From: Malania oleifera
Lineage: Eukaryota; Streptophyta; Magnoliopsida; Santalales; Ximeniaceae
Reading direction: 5' to 3'
Length of the DNA: 64,000 nucleotides
NCBI RefSeq assembly: GCF_029873635.1
Contig: NC_080418.1
Location: 13,557,562-13,621,561 of the forward strand
The first letter of the stretch is position 1. Each line of letters begins with the position of its first letter. Below the pieces are notes generated by a model. It was not told the origin of the DNA, made no database searches, and saw only the letters and a program-made list of their open reading frames with translations. The position numbers and the translations under genes are program-made. Positions 1 to 12,380 of this stretch are shown one piece after another.

Positions 1-2088
1 ACCAAAAGGCACCCTGTTTCCGGCAATCATGCCCGAATTGGTGGCAGACCCCCAAGACTCAAATGCCCAACTACACTACACGTTTTTTTTCTTTCAGTCG
101 TCCCTCAGTAAGTGATATATGTATGAACTGGTCAATGTTGTGGGCGGAGACAGCTAGGGCGACTTCACAAAACAAAACCTATTAAACTCAAAGTCGCTAC
201 CAAAGAATAGATGAATAATTAGGTGAACAAAGAGAAGCCAGGGCCATACAATGACATGCACCACCTGCATCATCTGCATGCATGCCTAAAAATTAGAAGA
301 CTACTTGGAAACGTGCTGGTCATGCAATTGGAATTAATCACCAGGTGACCCACGACCTAATTCATCTCCTTCTTAATTATATAGCTATATGTATGAATAT
401 TAATGTGAGTAGTCAAAGGCAGTACCCAACCCACCCGACCAGTGTGTGTGTTTGTGTGTGTGGAAATGAATTAATAATGAATATATAAGAACTATGGTTG
501 GGGTTAATTGCAGGGTAGGGGTCCTGTCGTGTCATGTTCATTTTCAATACGAAAATGTATGTAGGGTTTCACAGTCAAGCCATAATATGAAAGGTAGGGC
601 TCTTTGGTTTGGGTTTTTAATTTGGTGGTCCAAATATTAATTGGGTTAACGTTGTTTGTTGGGGGAAGGTAAAATGTATTTGACTCTGGTGCAAGGGATA
701 AGGTAAAATGTATTTGACTGTAGTGGTGCCAGGGATAAATTTCCAACTTTGACTTGCATTTTTTTAAGCTTATTATATACACATAGATATACATACACAC
801 ATATATACCGCAAATTCTCCATCATATCCTAAACTTAATTACAATAAAAAAAAAGGGTATTCGGTACAAACTAGAAATTGGGGGAATTATTATTTTAAAA
901 GTTGTAACTTATTAAGAGAGTGTTTGTAATTGTATTGTCCTTATGCACCTACTCGAAATGTGATGATGATCGCTTAGTTAAAATAGATGCCTTAAAAAAG
1001 AGATCATCTAAGTAAGATGTATCATATGTCATCTAATCATCCAAGTGATTAAGTGGAGAATCCCCTAAAATATGTGTAAGTCCAACACTACAAGCGAGGC
1101 ATAAATCACCTAAAGGATGCAATCGCTTATCACCCATGCGAAACAGAATTGTAAGTAGCCACTTAGATGACAGAAAGCATATAATCATTAGGAGACGATG
1201 GTGGCATAAGTCATCAAATAAAGTTCACCTATCATTGGGCCACGGTGGTCATCAGGCGAAGTTCGCCCTATTATCAAACAACAAGGCGGACAAGTATTAG
1301 GCAAGCATGTCAACTACAATAAATTGGACCTTTAATATTATAAAAAGGTCTCAATTTATGATTAGATTTTAAATGTTTAATAAACATATCCCCTGTTATT
1401 AGGATTTATTATTTGAATTTATATTTATAATCATAGAATTAATATAAATTTGATCGAGAAGGGTATAGATACACGTAATGGTTATTGTAAGGGGATCTTG
1501 AACTCAACAAATATCATGCAGTAGCTTAAAAGATGCTTGATTTTTATTAAACTTATTTTTCGTATGCCTACAGGGCACCTTTTATTCCATCAGTTACCGA
1601 AGGTGCAAGGTAAGGACATTATGTCGTAGAAGCCAATCGAACTTAATGATATTGACTTGGCGATGATTTGAAAATAATTGACCATAAAAATTATTCAAAC
1701 GTTTACTCACATTTCTCACAAGGTGACAACCATGTTGAAAAAAATTTATGATAATTTTCAAACTAAGGCTATATATATCTTGGATAGAGTATGCAAAGAT
1801 ATATGTTTGATAATTCAAGATTTATAACAAAACATCTATTAAAGCCTCTGCTGCTATTCACACATTGTTCTTCTATGGCCATGGTTGAGCCATCATTTAT
1901 ATATAGCTGCAATGATGGATTCAAACAGCATATTCTATAAGAGGATGATTGGGGCGAGGGGGGGGGGGGGGAACTCCATTTGCTCCACAATCGCCACATG
2001 GTAGTATCATTCGTGATGACTTTGCACAAACTCAACAACATGGGAATAATAGAATCTTTTCCCAAAGACTATTCGTTATGAAAATCAT
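1..2088. other. Intergenic AT-rich DNA, no gene recognised
   Basis: No open frame here resembles a known protein. There is a short GT-rich run near 441-463 and a 12-base G run near 1959-1970. Between about 950 and 1300 the motifs for 'cgctta', 'catcacctaa' and 'gcgaa' recur loosely, and similar wording returns at 6500-6660, suggesting worn copies of one dispersed repeat. I see no promoter, tRNA or transposon end that I can defend. Confidence 0.5.
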
Positions 2089-2376
2089 GTGAATAATTTA
2101 TTGTTCGATTATATAGAAGAAGATGAAGAGATTGATCCCACCATCAACCAACATCACAAAGAATTCTTAGTAGCTAATTACAATAAAGAGAAGAAAGATT
2201 CTTGTTTGGCCAAATATGAAGAATATCATAACACATGTTTGGATGAGGACTTAAACCTTGTTGATGAAGAAGTACAAATTGATCTTGTGAAAGAAGATAA
2301 ACTCAAGCTCGATCAAGAGGTTGACGAGTTCATTGACAAAAACTTTAAGCCAAGCAAGGACCATCCTTTGGATTGA
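2089..2376 (+). CDS. Small acidic ORF, unknown origin (probable fragment)
   Basis: A 95-residue open frame, very rich in Asp, Glu and Lys, without a signal peptide, membrane segment or cysteine cluster. I do not recognise a family. It stops 24 bp before the insertion site of the long solo LTR, and the sequence beyond the LTR gives no obvious continuation. No TATA box or splice context supports expression from this ATG. The composition is like the charged linkers of plant retrotransposon gag regions, so a retroelement scrap is the likeliest explanation, but this is inference. It could equally be a chance frame. Confidence 0.2.
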   Translation: MNNLLFDYIEEDEEIDPTINQHHKEFLVANYNKEKKDSCLAKYEEYHNTCLDEDLNLVDEEVQIDLVKEDKLKLDQEVDEFIDKNFKPSKDHPLD

Positions 2377-3717
2377 CTTAAATTAGGTATTGGGTAATCC
2401 TCTTTGTAGACACCCTAATTTTTATTAGGTCGTCTAACTTGTGAATCAAGTCACCCATTTTGAACAAGTAAAGGTCCTAAGTCAAATCAATCCAATTCAT
2501 GATCTAAGGATGGGGATGTTCATCCTTAGTTCTTTATTGACCGTTCCTAAGTTGGTAGGACTACAGTTGATTTAATCATCTAGCCATGTTCATGAGTGCT
2601 TATTAAGTACAAATCAAGTCATTGTTAATTCTTTAACTAGTTATTTCAAAACCATGTCATGAAATTTAATTGGTGTTAGGGATTTTTGTAAAGTCATTTT
2701 TGTCAAATTGTGGATTAATTGAAAATTTTTTAAGTGAACTCTCAGTTTTTAGCTCCTGTTTGTTTTCATATGTGAATAAAGTCCCAGACATGCATAAAAA
2801 ATAGACATTTTATTAGGGACACGTGCCCAAGTCATGAGATACATAAAATATAAGGATATACAATACAGGGAAATATGGGAGGAAATACAAAAAAATCAAA
2901 ATGCAAAATCTTCAATTTGCATCCTTGCATTGGAATATTCTAAAGCATCCCCGGATCTCTGTCCACCAATTTGGAAAGAAATGTGAGAAAATCAAAAGCT
3001 ATTAAATGAAAAATCAAAAAATCCCAATCATGTGCACAGAGATACCTTGGTTGTAAGACAATTTGGAAACAATCTTCAAAGGAATATTGCGAAATCAAAT
3101 AGAATTTGAAATGTTCCCTCTTCAGATTCACGACCAGAATCTCTATTGATTGGAGAATCAGGCCAATCGAAAGAATTGGGGATCGCGTCACTGTAGGAAG
3201 GAAAGCCAGCAAACGGATTGTTGCTTGGAAGGAAAGAAGGAAGAAAGGATGGATCTAACCTTGCCTAAATTGACCTAGGACCAACCCTATAAATAGAGGA
3301 GTCTTGCATAGAGCAAAGACACACATTGGAGAAGGAGAAAGGAAGGACAAACACAGGCTGAGAGAAAGGAGCAGATTGACAGAGATTTCAGAGGCAATAC
3401 AAGAAGATTCTGAAGAAAATTGCTAAGTAATAGCAATCCCTAAGGGCTCTCGAAGGTTGGAGCCATCCCCTCAAAAGGCACACCCATTGGTGCTAGACTA
3501 CCCTCATCTGGAAGAACACACTCCTTAGTGCCCCATTCAGTACTTAGAAGCCAACCTCCCAAAAAGTCACTTCAAACAGACACCTAACAAATTCATAAGC
3601 AGGATAAGAAGACCGGAGAAGAGGAAGCCTTTAGGTAACTAAGGGCTTTTCCTTCCTTATTCATAGTCTATGGTATTGAATTGTGGGTGTAATTATGTTT
3701 AGAATACTTCTTCTAAA

Positions 3718-4395
3718 GAATGCAGGAACCCAAACCCAAACTTGGGTTCGAACCTGAACTTGAACTTGAACTGAACCCAAACCTAGCACACTAGTCCACC
3801 AAACCAAACCTACTGAACCAAGCCCACTGAACCAGAACCGAACCCAAACCCACTAAACCTAGCCCATCGAACCAAACCTACTAAACCAAGCCCACTTGTG
3901 TTTTTTTTTTAATTCGAGCCCAAACGTTTTAAAAGCCCCCCCCCCCCCCCAGGTCTAACCATGTTTTAAAAACCAAAGCTCGCTCATGTTTTAAAAGACT
4001 CAGACCTAACCATGTTTTAAAAAAAAAAAAAACTCCCCAAGCCTGCCTGTGTTTGAAAAACTCGAGCTTAAACGTTTTAAAAGCCTCCAAGGCCTAACCA
4101 CGTTTTAAAAGCCCCTAAGCCCACCTATGTTTTAAAATACCGAAGCCCAAACATTTTTAAAGGCCCAGGCCCAACCACGTTTCAAAAGCCCCCAAGCCCA
4201 CCTGTGTTTTGAAAGACTCGAGCCCAAACATTTTAAAAGATCCAGACCCAACCACGTTTCAAAAGCCCTTAAGCCCACCTCAATTTTAAAAAGGAACTCG
4301 AACCCAAACATTTTCAAGAACCAGGCCCAACCACATGTTAAAAGGCTCAGGCCCAACCACGTTTTAAAAACCCCTGGGCCCACTCGGAGCCTATC
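3718..4395. repeat. Degenerate short tandem repeats inside the solo LTR
   Basis: First come CCCAAACC / ACTGAACCAAGCCC-like units (about 3725-3900). Then comes a run of roughly 30-bp units built on 'cgttttaaaagccc..aagcccacc' (about 3915-4390), at least ten imperfect copies. A C run lies near 3937-3950. The repeats explain most of the length of this part of the LTR. Confidence 0.6.
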
Positions 4396-5399
4396 TGAGC
4401 CCACAAGAACTTAGGGGTTGACTCATGCGAGTTAACCCAATAAGAACCCAACAGGGAGGGTTTGGACGAGTCAACTCGTCCTTGAACCCTGTTCCCTGAA
4501 TCTTGAAACCCTAGAACCACCTGAACACAGCATTTGAATCACAAGAACATCGAACCAACATTTGATCCACATGCATCCGAAAAGATGAAGCACACACACA
4601 TACAGTCACACACAATAAGAGTATTACAAAAAGAACAAACAGAGGAAAAAGAGGGGGGGAAGATACTTATCTACTGCAATCATGCCCGAAACCCTCAAAC
4701 AGAAGTAACCCCACCTCCAAAACTGAGTCAAGCCCCCTCCTGGGTTGGAATACTCTGGGATGTTCAGTAGTTCATCATAGTTGAAGGCAAACAAATTCAG
4801 GGTTTCAGGTGTTCAAAGAACAGAAAGAGAGGGATTTGAAGAGTGAAAGGGTTAGGGTTTCAGGTTTTTCGAAAGAACGGAGAGTGAGAAAGTTAGGGTT
4901 TTTCAGAAAACATTTGAAAGAAAAGAGAGTGAGAAAGCTAGGGTTTCAAGTGTTCAGGAGGGTAGAGAGGGGGGGGGGGGATCTATAGAGTGATAAGGTT
5001 TTTCAAAGGACATTCGAGAGAACAGGGAGTAAGGAGAGAGAGATCTAGAGGAGACTAGGGTTTTTTAGAGGGAGAGGGATTTGGAAGGCTAGGGAAGGAG
5101 CGAGAAGAGAGAGCTCCCAAGAGAAGAGAGAGAAATGAAGTGAAAAAATGGTAAAAAAAGGAAAATTTTACTTTTTATATGACTAAATCTGAGGCCACTA
5201 ATGGGCGACATGTGGCACAATATCCTCCATACACGCAATCCATAACGTGGACTCCCCCTAGCTGTCTGATTTGTGTTTCTTCATGACGGTCCCGATTACG
5301 ACACGTAATCCATCCACGTCGCATGGACTGCTCCACCTGATGGCCAACATGCAGCCAATTGACGTCATCCTGACGTCACACCTTGCAAGCATTTAAATA

Positions 5400-5402
<3 letters not shown>

Positions 5403-5454
<52 letters not shown>
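5403..5454. repeat. (AT)26 microsatellite
   Basis: Uninterrupted AT dinucleotide repeat inside the family-A solo LTR. A related AT run occupies the equivalent place in the reverse-strand copy near 29295-29310. Confidence 0.95.
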
Positions 5455-5456
<2 letters not shown>

Positions 5457-6292
5457 TCACCCGGAGACAACATGTGGTCTGGTTCGTTGGCCCAGCCCGG
5501 TTCCCTGAATTGGTTGACCTTGTTAAACCAATTCAAATTAGTTTTCTCTATTTTCTTAATTATTTTCTTATTATATTATTTATTTGATTTAAAATTTGGA
5601 AAAAATAGGGAAAATCACAAACAAACAAAACAAATCAGGAAAAATAAAAAAAAATTAAAAATTATTTCTAAGGTTAGGAAATCATTTTAATGAACTTTTT
5701 ACTTGGAAAAATAGAAAAAGGGCTAAAAAAAATCTCTCAGAAATTTTGAAAATATTGTAAAATATTTAGAAAAATTCTATAAATTTTTGAAAAAAATTGG
5801 GAGCTATTTTCTTAAAATATTTTCTTAATTTTTAGAAGGGGTATCCCTATGATTTCAAAAAAGGGCAATGGGCTTTTCGAACAACACATGTCTTAACTCT
5901 TAGGGATACCCTATTGTAAATATACTCTGTAAAATGTGAATATTTGTTCAGCTTGCTTAATTGCATGTACTTAGGCACTTTTTTCATTTAAAAGGTGAGT
6001 AAAATAAAAGGCTATTGAAATTAATTTGGGAAAAATTTTAATTAATTAGGTACCATTTGTAGAACGGGTGTATAGGGGGTGCTAGTGCCTTCCCCTCGCA
6101 TTACCGAATTCTCGATCTCGATCCTTGTATACGCAGACCGATTCTACTCTTGATTGGGTAGTGATCAGGTGTTCTAACCACACACAAAAAAGGTTTAGTG
6201 GCAACTCCAACTTCCTATTTTTCCCAAAAATACAAAACTATCATTTTTATTCGCCCTTCTCGGGGCACCCTCACTCTCGGGATGTCGCGACA

Positions 6293-7941
6293 CTCTTCCA
6301 TCCTCCACTCTTGGTTAATCAAAACTTATTTCAGGTTCAATATTCAAGAAGTACCACTTACAAAGCATCGCTTACAAATAATTTGACTAACTACTAAAAA
6401 CACATAATATACTTATTAGAAAATGATGAGCACGACTTAATAGAGTAGTACGTGTTCTAGGTATATAGTTATAATTGCCCAATCTTAGCAGTCTTTTGGA
6501 GGCTTACATGAAAATCACCAAGCGAAGTGCACAATGAACATCACCTAATCTAACCTCAATTGGCATAAGGTAGATAATTTTAAGGTAAGTCAAAGTGTTT
6601 GCACAAAAAAAAAAAAAAATCGCTAAAGTGAAATGCACGACGAGCATCACCTAAGTTAGGACAAAAACCAAAAGAGGAGTTAATAAATAAAGGGAAAAAA
6701 TAATAGAAGGAAAAGAACAAAAGAGTTGGATTTGAGGGCATCAAAATTTAAAAATATCATCAAACTTTGAAAATACTCTTACTCGTTAATCTCCAAAAAA
6801 AAAAAAAAAATTATAAAAGCACTGCCAGTCACTAGACAGCCACATTAAACATCTTTCCTTCTAAAACTAGTAGTATAAAAAAAAGAAGAAAAAAACAATG
6901 ATTATTTTTTGGATTATAAGGTAACATCAAGTGAATAGATAGAACAAACAAGAAAACCGAAAGAAATGAATCAAACTTTTTTTTCTTGTCCCCACCCCCT
7001 CTAGCCACTATTATTAATACAATTATAAGATGATTTCTATGCCTAACACTGGAAATTTCTAACTAAAGATTTCAAAACTTGCTCCTCTAATGGTTAAATT
7101 CTTATGAAAGATTAGAATTATGGTTAAATCCAATTAAATTGTAACTTAGATCATATTTTTCTTATTACTATTTTTGTTTTTTTATTTGTCATTGTTGTTT
7201 GTTCATTAAGAGGTTGGGTCTTAGTAATACAATAACAACTTTGGACCATCAAACATTCATCCATATTATACATGCTCTAATACAAATAAATTGAGACTCA
7301 ATAAGTAGCCAAGCCACAACGAATCCAAGGAACGTGTCGCACATATTGACAGTTGATTGAATAAAGAGCATAACTATTTAATAAAGTTCATAATTCAAAT
7401 TAGGCAGCTAGCAAACTTATTTTGACCAAACTTGATGTCAATATATGAGGTCTGGGGATGGTGTGATGTATGCAATTTCATCTTCATATTTAGAGAGGTT
7501 ATTTTGTGGCATTAACATATCACCTCTAGGCATGTGGGTAATACTCTTACTATTGAGTCATAATGCTTGTTGCTATCTACAATTCCATAATTGTTAAGCC
7601 TTCGAAATATCAACTAATCTAAAAGTGTGAAATCCCTAAGAGATTAGTTTAGCGATTCAAGAAGGAATTCTTTAGATTTTTTACTTCAACCAACTTGTAA
7701 GGATGACAACAATGATTCGAAGTTCTCATACTTAGAACGACACGATGCTTTGCTCAACTAGAAAATATACGTAAATTGAGGAGAGGAAAAAAGCTCACCA
7801 AGTAACTAAATTAACAAGAGATTAAAATGAAAAAGGAGAGACCAAAAGGGAAGCCATTAACCATAAATAAGTTTAAATGACTAATTAATTCAAGAAGATG
7901 AAGGAGGACTAAAAGCCTCCATCTAGTGACAAGAAGCCACT
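6293..7941. other. Intergenic AT-rich DNA, no gene recognised
   Basis: No plausible coding frame. Two stretches with 'aagtgcac..tgaacatcacctaa' (about 6520-6550) and 'gaaatgcacgacgagcatcacctaa' type wording (about 6630-6655) are imperfect direct copies of one motif. Several A runs of 13-17 bases occur, for example near 6606-6619 and 6797-6813. Confidence 0.5.
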
Positions 7942-8404
7942 TGTTGAGGAAATAAACCTGGAGCAACAATCACACACAAAGAAAAATACAAGCACATCCA
8001 CAATGGAACACCGAATTTACGTGGTTCGGTCCAAACTGACCTACGTCCACGGGAGCACACACCACTGCACTATAAACTGGGAGAAACAATACAAGGAGGA
8101 GCCACTGCTCAACTCTCTCTCTCACCACAACTCTCTGCTCTTTGCACTTCTCTCTGCACTCTCAGCACACTATACATACACTCTTCTGCAACCCACACAC
8201 ACCTCTCACAACTCACTACAACACATAGCAATATCACCACTCCACACACACACGTATATATATACAAGAGGGAGTGGAGAGTTCAAAGAGGGTGGCTGCA
8301 GATTTCAACAAAATCTGCAGCGTAGGTGGCCGCCGGTCTTCACTGTCAAAGGTGGTGGCTGGGTTGGTGTGGCTGTCTGCGGCTCCACACCTGCAAATTC
8401 AACA
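7942..8404 (-). repeat. Copia 3' LTR (left copy)
   Basis: 463 bp, TGTTGAGG...TTCAACA in plus-strand reading. It matches the right copy almost throughout. It has an extra 12-bp stretch near 8143-8154 and extra CT units. The purine-rich tract expected before a 3' LTR lies immediately inside it. Confidence 0.93.
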
Positions 8405-8416
8405 ATCTCTCACTTG
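8405..8416 (-). promoter_or_regulatory. Polypurine tract of the copia element
   Basis: On the minus strand this reads caagtgagagat directly before the 3' LTR, the expected place for the plus-strand DNA primer of reverse transcription. It is short and has two pyrimidine interruptions, so the exact edges are uncertain. Confidence 0.55.
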
Positions 8417-8433
8417 GAGGCAGAGACAGTATC

Positions 8434-11117
8434 TTAACCAGTGTATATGCAAATGTTGTGCTCATGTCTGTCTTCAATCATGAAGACCAATTGAAGTTGA
8501 GCATACTTCAGTTTCTCTGTAGTTACCACCTTTGTCAACATGTCAGCTGGATTTCTGCTGCCTTGAATCTTTTCAAGTGTCAGTACTCCATCCTCTAATA
8601 GAGATCTGATGAAGTGATAACGCAATCCGATATGTTTGGTTCTGGAATGAAATGCAGAGTTCTTTGCCAGATGTATCGCACTCTAACTATCGCTGTACAA
8701 AGCATTCCTCTCCTGCTTTAACCCAAGCTCTATCAACAAACCCTGAAGCCAAATCATCTCTTTGCTGGCTTCTGTCACTGCTACGTACTCAGCTTCTGTA
8801 GTGGATAGGGCTACAATCTTTTGTATCTGCAACATCCAACTAACAACTGTTGTGCCAACAATGAATACGTATCCGGTGGTGCTCCTGCGATGATCAATTT
8901 CACCAGCAAAATCGGCATCTACATACCCTTTGAGTTTCAATTCTCCTTTGCCGAAACATAAGCACTTATCAGTAGTGCCTCTGAGGTACCTGAAGATCCA
9001 CTTCACTGCTTCCCAGTGAGTCTTTCCTGGATTAGACATGAATATACTGACTGCTCCCACTGCTTGGCCAATATTCAGTCTGGTACAAACCATAGTGTAC
9101 ATGAGACTTCTAATGGCTGAGGCGTAAGGTACCTTAGCCATGCAGTCCTTCTCTTCATTAGTCTGGGGAACCTGATCCTTGGAGAGGCGAAAGTGTCCTG
9201 CCAAAGGTGTATTTACTGCTTTGGCGTTGCTCATGTTAAACCTCTGTAGAACACGGCCACTGTACTCCAACTAAGATAGCTGCAATGTTCCTTGTCGCTT
9301 ATCTCTGGAGATTCGCATCCCAAGTATCTGCTTCGCTGAGCCTAAGTCTTTCATGTCAAAATCCATTGACAATTGTTGCTTCAATTTCCTGATCTCTTCT
9401 ATATCTGGTCCTGCGATCAACATGTCATCCACATATAACAACAGAATGATATAGCTATATCGATACCTCTTGAAGTAGCAACAGTGGTCGGCATTACACT
9501 TTAGAAAATCCTTCCTGTGCATAAAGCCGTCAAATTTTCGGTACTATTGTCTGGGAGCTTGTTTGAGACCGTACAAGCTCTTCTTTAACCTGTACACCAA
9601 TTTCTCTTTACCTTTCTCTGAGAATCCTTCTGGTTGATGCATGTAGATTTCCTCATCAAGATCACCGTGAAGAAACGCCGTCTTCACATCTAACTGCTCA
9701 AGATGTAAACCCTCTGAGGCAACAATACTCAGAACAGATCTGATGGTTGTCAACTTCACAACTGGTGCAAAAATGTCGGTGTAGTCAATTCCTTCCTTCT
9801 GCTCGAAGCCTTTAACTACCAACCGAGCCTTGTATCTCCTAGAGCCGTCATGCTCCTCTTTGATTCTGTACACCCACTTGTTGTGAAGGGCCTTCTTACC
9901 TTTGGGCAACTCAGCTAGTTCCCACGTTCTGTTGGAGGTGAGGGACTTCATCTCGCCCTTCATTGCAAGCTCCCACTTGCTTGCATCTCCTGCCTACATG
10001 CTTCATCATAGCATTCGGGCTCTCCTCCATCTGTAAGAAGTAAATAATCTATATACCTTCTGTTTGGTTCATGGGGCCGAGTAGATCTCCTAAGCTCCGG
10101 AGCTGGAGTAGGAGACGGTGATGCGACAATCTGCTCCACTGGTTCCTCCACCTGACGATTCTCGGCATTTTGTTGTTGTGTCCCGACACACTTTGGGACA
10201 TCATCCATATCTATACAGGTTGATTCTCTCTGAACTGGTTCAGTGGATTCAGTTGTGTGCCTATCTTTGTACATCACCTTTTCATCAAAAATCACTTCTC
10301 TGATTCTGATCACCTTTTTGTTTTCATCATCCCAAATGCGGTATCCAAATTCATCTCCATCATAACCGATGAAAGTGCATTTCTGGGATTTTGGATCCAG
10401 CTTATCCCTGACATGATCATTGATATGTACATATGCAACACAACCAAAAACTTTCAAATGTGAAAGTATTACCTCTTTGTTACTCCAAACTTCTTCTGGT
10501 AGGCAATAGTCCAATGGTACTGAAGGACTTCTATTAATCAAATAAGCTGCTGTGTTGACTGCATGTGCCCAAAACATCTTTGGCAAGCCTGATTGCATAC
10601 CCATGCTTCTGGCCTTTTCCGTCAACGTTCTGTTCATCCACTCGGCTACGCCGTTGTGTTGAGGCGTACCTGGCACAGTCCTTTCCATTCTAATACCATG
10701 CTCATAGCAGAATTTCTTGAACTTGGTGTCAACATACTCTCCACCGTTATCAGTTCTCAGCCTTTTGATTTTCAAACAAGTTTCATTTTCTACCATCGCT
10801 TTCCAATTTTTAAAAGCATCAAAAACATCATATTTATACTTCAGGAAGTAAACCCATACCTTCCGTGAATGATCATTGATAAACGTGACGAAGTAATGCT
10901 TTCCTCCTGTAGATGAAATGGTTGTTGGTCCCCATACATCTGAATGGACTAGCTCAAGTCTCTCCTTCTTCGGGGTACTGATATTTGCCTGGAAACTAAC
11001 TCTCTTCTATTTCCCAAATATGCAATCCTTATATGTGTCGATCTTCACTGACTGTAAATCACTCAACTTACCCTTTGAGTGCATCACCTTGAGTCCCTTC
11101 TCACTCAAGTGTCCAAG
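8434..11117 (-). pseudogene. Copia pol remnant: integrase, reverse transcriptase, RNase H
   Basis: The frame continues from the gag-protease ORF after a TGA at 11118-11120. In order it shows the pre-integrase zinc region, the integrase core (Asp in HSDVWGP, Asp in LRTDNGGEY, Glu in NGVAEWMN), the reverse transcriptase with YVDD near 9437, and RNase H with YVDADFAG and STTEAEY motifs. It ends near 8434. Breaks seen: TAG at 11007-11009, a one-base frameshift near 9990-9996, and TAG at 9544-9546, 9271-9273 and 8683-8685. All five stops, including the TGA before it, are explicable as C-to-T or G-to-A changes of Arg, Gln or Trp codons. The residue after the catalytic integrase Glu is Trp where the family normally has Arg, again one transition away. 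The domain order and RNase H wording place it in the Tork/Tnt1 lineage. Confidence 0.93.
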
Positions 11118-12380
11118 TCATTGATGCCATAGGTTGCTATCATCATTTCCTGTAGCAACTGTAATAAACATACATGTATCAGGAGTTACATAAAGAGTAC
11201 CACTTTTCTTACCTCGAGCAATTGTCAATGCACCCTTCGAAATCTTCCATTCATCACCAATGAAAGATGTGTTATAACCTTCATCTGCCAATTGACCGAC
11301 TAAGATCAAATTCTTCCTCAGGTATGGAATATGTCTGACATCCTTCAGCTTCCATACTGACCCGTTCATTTTGATCTTCACTGTCCCCTTACCGGTAATG
11401 TCGCAAGGTTTATCATTGCCCAGATATACTTTACCGAAATTACCTAATGTATACTCCTCCAGGCAATCTTTGCTGCAAGTGGCATGGAATGAAGCTCTAG
11501 AGTCTAACACCCAAGACTCCTTTTTGCTCTCCAAAGAGCAGATCAACAAATCATCAATTTCGGAAGCAATATTTGCTTCTGTCTTTGCCCTCATCTCTTT
11601 CTTTTGACTTCTACACTGGTTCTTGTAATGACCAGTCTTTCCACAGTTCCAGCACTTAATAACTTTTCTGCTCTGAGAACCTATGTCTTGAGTACCTCTG
11701 GAATCTCTGGATTTAGATCGCCTGGTCCTGGATCTACTACGATTGTTAGATCGTCCATGCCTACTTCCCTTTCCTCGGCTTTCCACATTCAAAGTTGAAC
11801 TTGAAGTGGAGTCATTGTTTGACTGCATTCTGATCTCCTCTGTCAAAATCATGCTAATAACCTCGTCGTATTTCAGCTTCGATTTTCCTGCAGAGCTACT
11901 GATCGCAGTGACAATACCTTTCCAACTCTCAGGCAGCTGACTGAGAATTAATAGGGCACGGATCTCACTGTCAAAGGTAATCCCGACCGAGGTGAGTTGA
12001 TCCAACAACTCGTTGAAATTATTCAAATGCCTGCTGAAACTCTCACCTGCAGACATGCTCATGGTAAACAGTCTCTTCATTAGATGTACCTTATTTGCGG
12101 CTGATGGCTGCCCATACATGTTAGATAGCGCATCCATAAGGGCCTTGGTGGTTGTCAAGTGCTTGATGTTGAAGGCAACAGACTTTGCCAACGTCATCCT
12201 CACGGCTCTAAGGGCTTTTCGGTCAAGCAACTCCCACTCGCTCTCCTTCATGGATTCTGACTTCTCCATCAGTGGTAAGTGCAACTCCTTACCAAACAAG
12301 AAGTCCTCATTTTGCATTTTCCAGAAATCGAAGTTTGTGCCGTCAAACATCTCGATGTGAGAGCTCTTTTTGTTTGACAT
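11118..12380 (-). CDS. Copia gag and protease ORF (open, 420 codons)
   Basis: This is the longest intact frame of the element. Residues ~1-200 are a UBN2-type gag with the usual W-x-M and 'LLILSQLPESW' wording. A basic Arg/Ser-rich stretch follows. Then comes a CCHC zinc knuckle, CWNCGKTGHYKNQC, that binds RNA. The protease follows, with 'WVLDSRASFHAT' where the active site normally reads Asp-Ser-Gly; Gly is replaced by Arg (AGA for GGA), which should abolish processing. The frame stops at the start of the pre-integrase region, just after 'LWHQ', where the family normally continues in frame. The ATG lies 626 bp inside the 5' LTR. Gag could still be made, but a functional protease is unlikely. 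Confidence 0.85.
   Translation of the reverse strand: MSNKKSSHIEMFDGTNFDFWKMQNEDFLFGKELHLPLMEKSESMKESEWELLDRKALRAVRMTLAKSVAFNIKHLTTTKALMDALSNMYGQPSAANKVHLMKRLFTMSMSAGESFSRHLNNFNELLDQLTSVGITFDSEIRALLILSQLPESWKGIVTAISSSAGKSKLKYDEVISMILTEEIRMQSNNDSTSSSTLNVESRGKGSRHGRSNNRSRSRTRRSKSRDSRGTQDIGSQSRKVIKCWNCGKTGHYKNQCRSQKKEMRAKTEANIASEIDDLLICSLESKKESWVLDSRASFHATCSKDCLEEYTLGNFGKVYLGNDKPCDITGKGTVKIKMNGSVWKLKDVRHIPYLRKNLILVGQLADEGYNTSFIGDEWKISKGALTIARGKKSGTLYVTPDTCMFITVATGNDDSNLWHQ

Larger units (their letters stand above)
2405..6292 (+). mobile_element. Solo LTR, family A (Ty3/gypsy type), 3.9 kb
   Basis: The segment starts TGTAGACACC and ends ATGTCGCGACA, so it has the TG...CA ends of an LTR. It is flanked by a perfect 5-bp duplication, CTCTT at 2400-2404 and at 6293-6297. 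There is no coding capacity and no second LTR, primer site or polypurine tract next to it, so it reads as a solo LTR left by LTR-LTR recombination. The stretch before the 3' end (about 6050-6292), with 'gggtgctagt..ccttcc', 'agtggcaactcca' and the GTCGCGACA terminus, has the usual look of a plant gypsy LTR 3' region. At 3888 bp it is unusually long. Part of it recurs in reverse orientation at 28345-29527. The ORFs inside it are not coding. Confidence 0.85.

Noticed and set aside
4132-4404. Minus-strand 90-codon Trp/Leu/Gly-rich frame
   Set aside because: It is the translation of the degenerate repeat array in the solo LTR.
8003-8437. 144-codon plus-strand frame in the copia LTR, and its 174-codon partner at 12995-13519
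   Set aside because: Both come from the same CA/CT-rich LTR text on the strand opposite to the element's genes. They are repeats, not genes.
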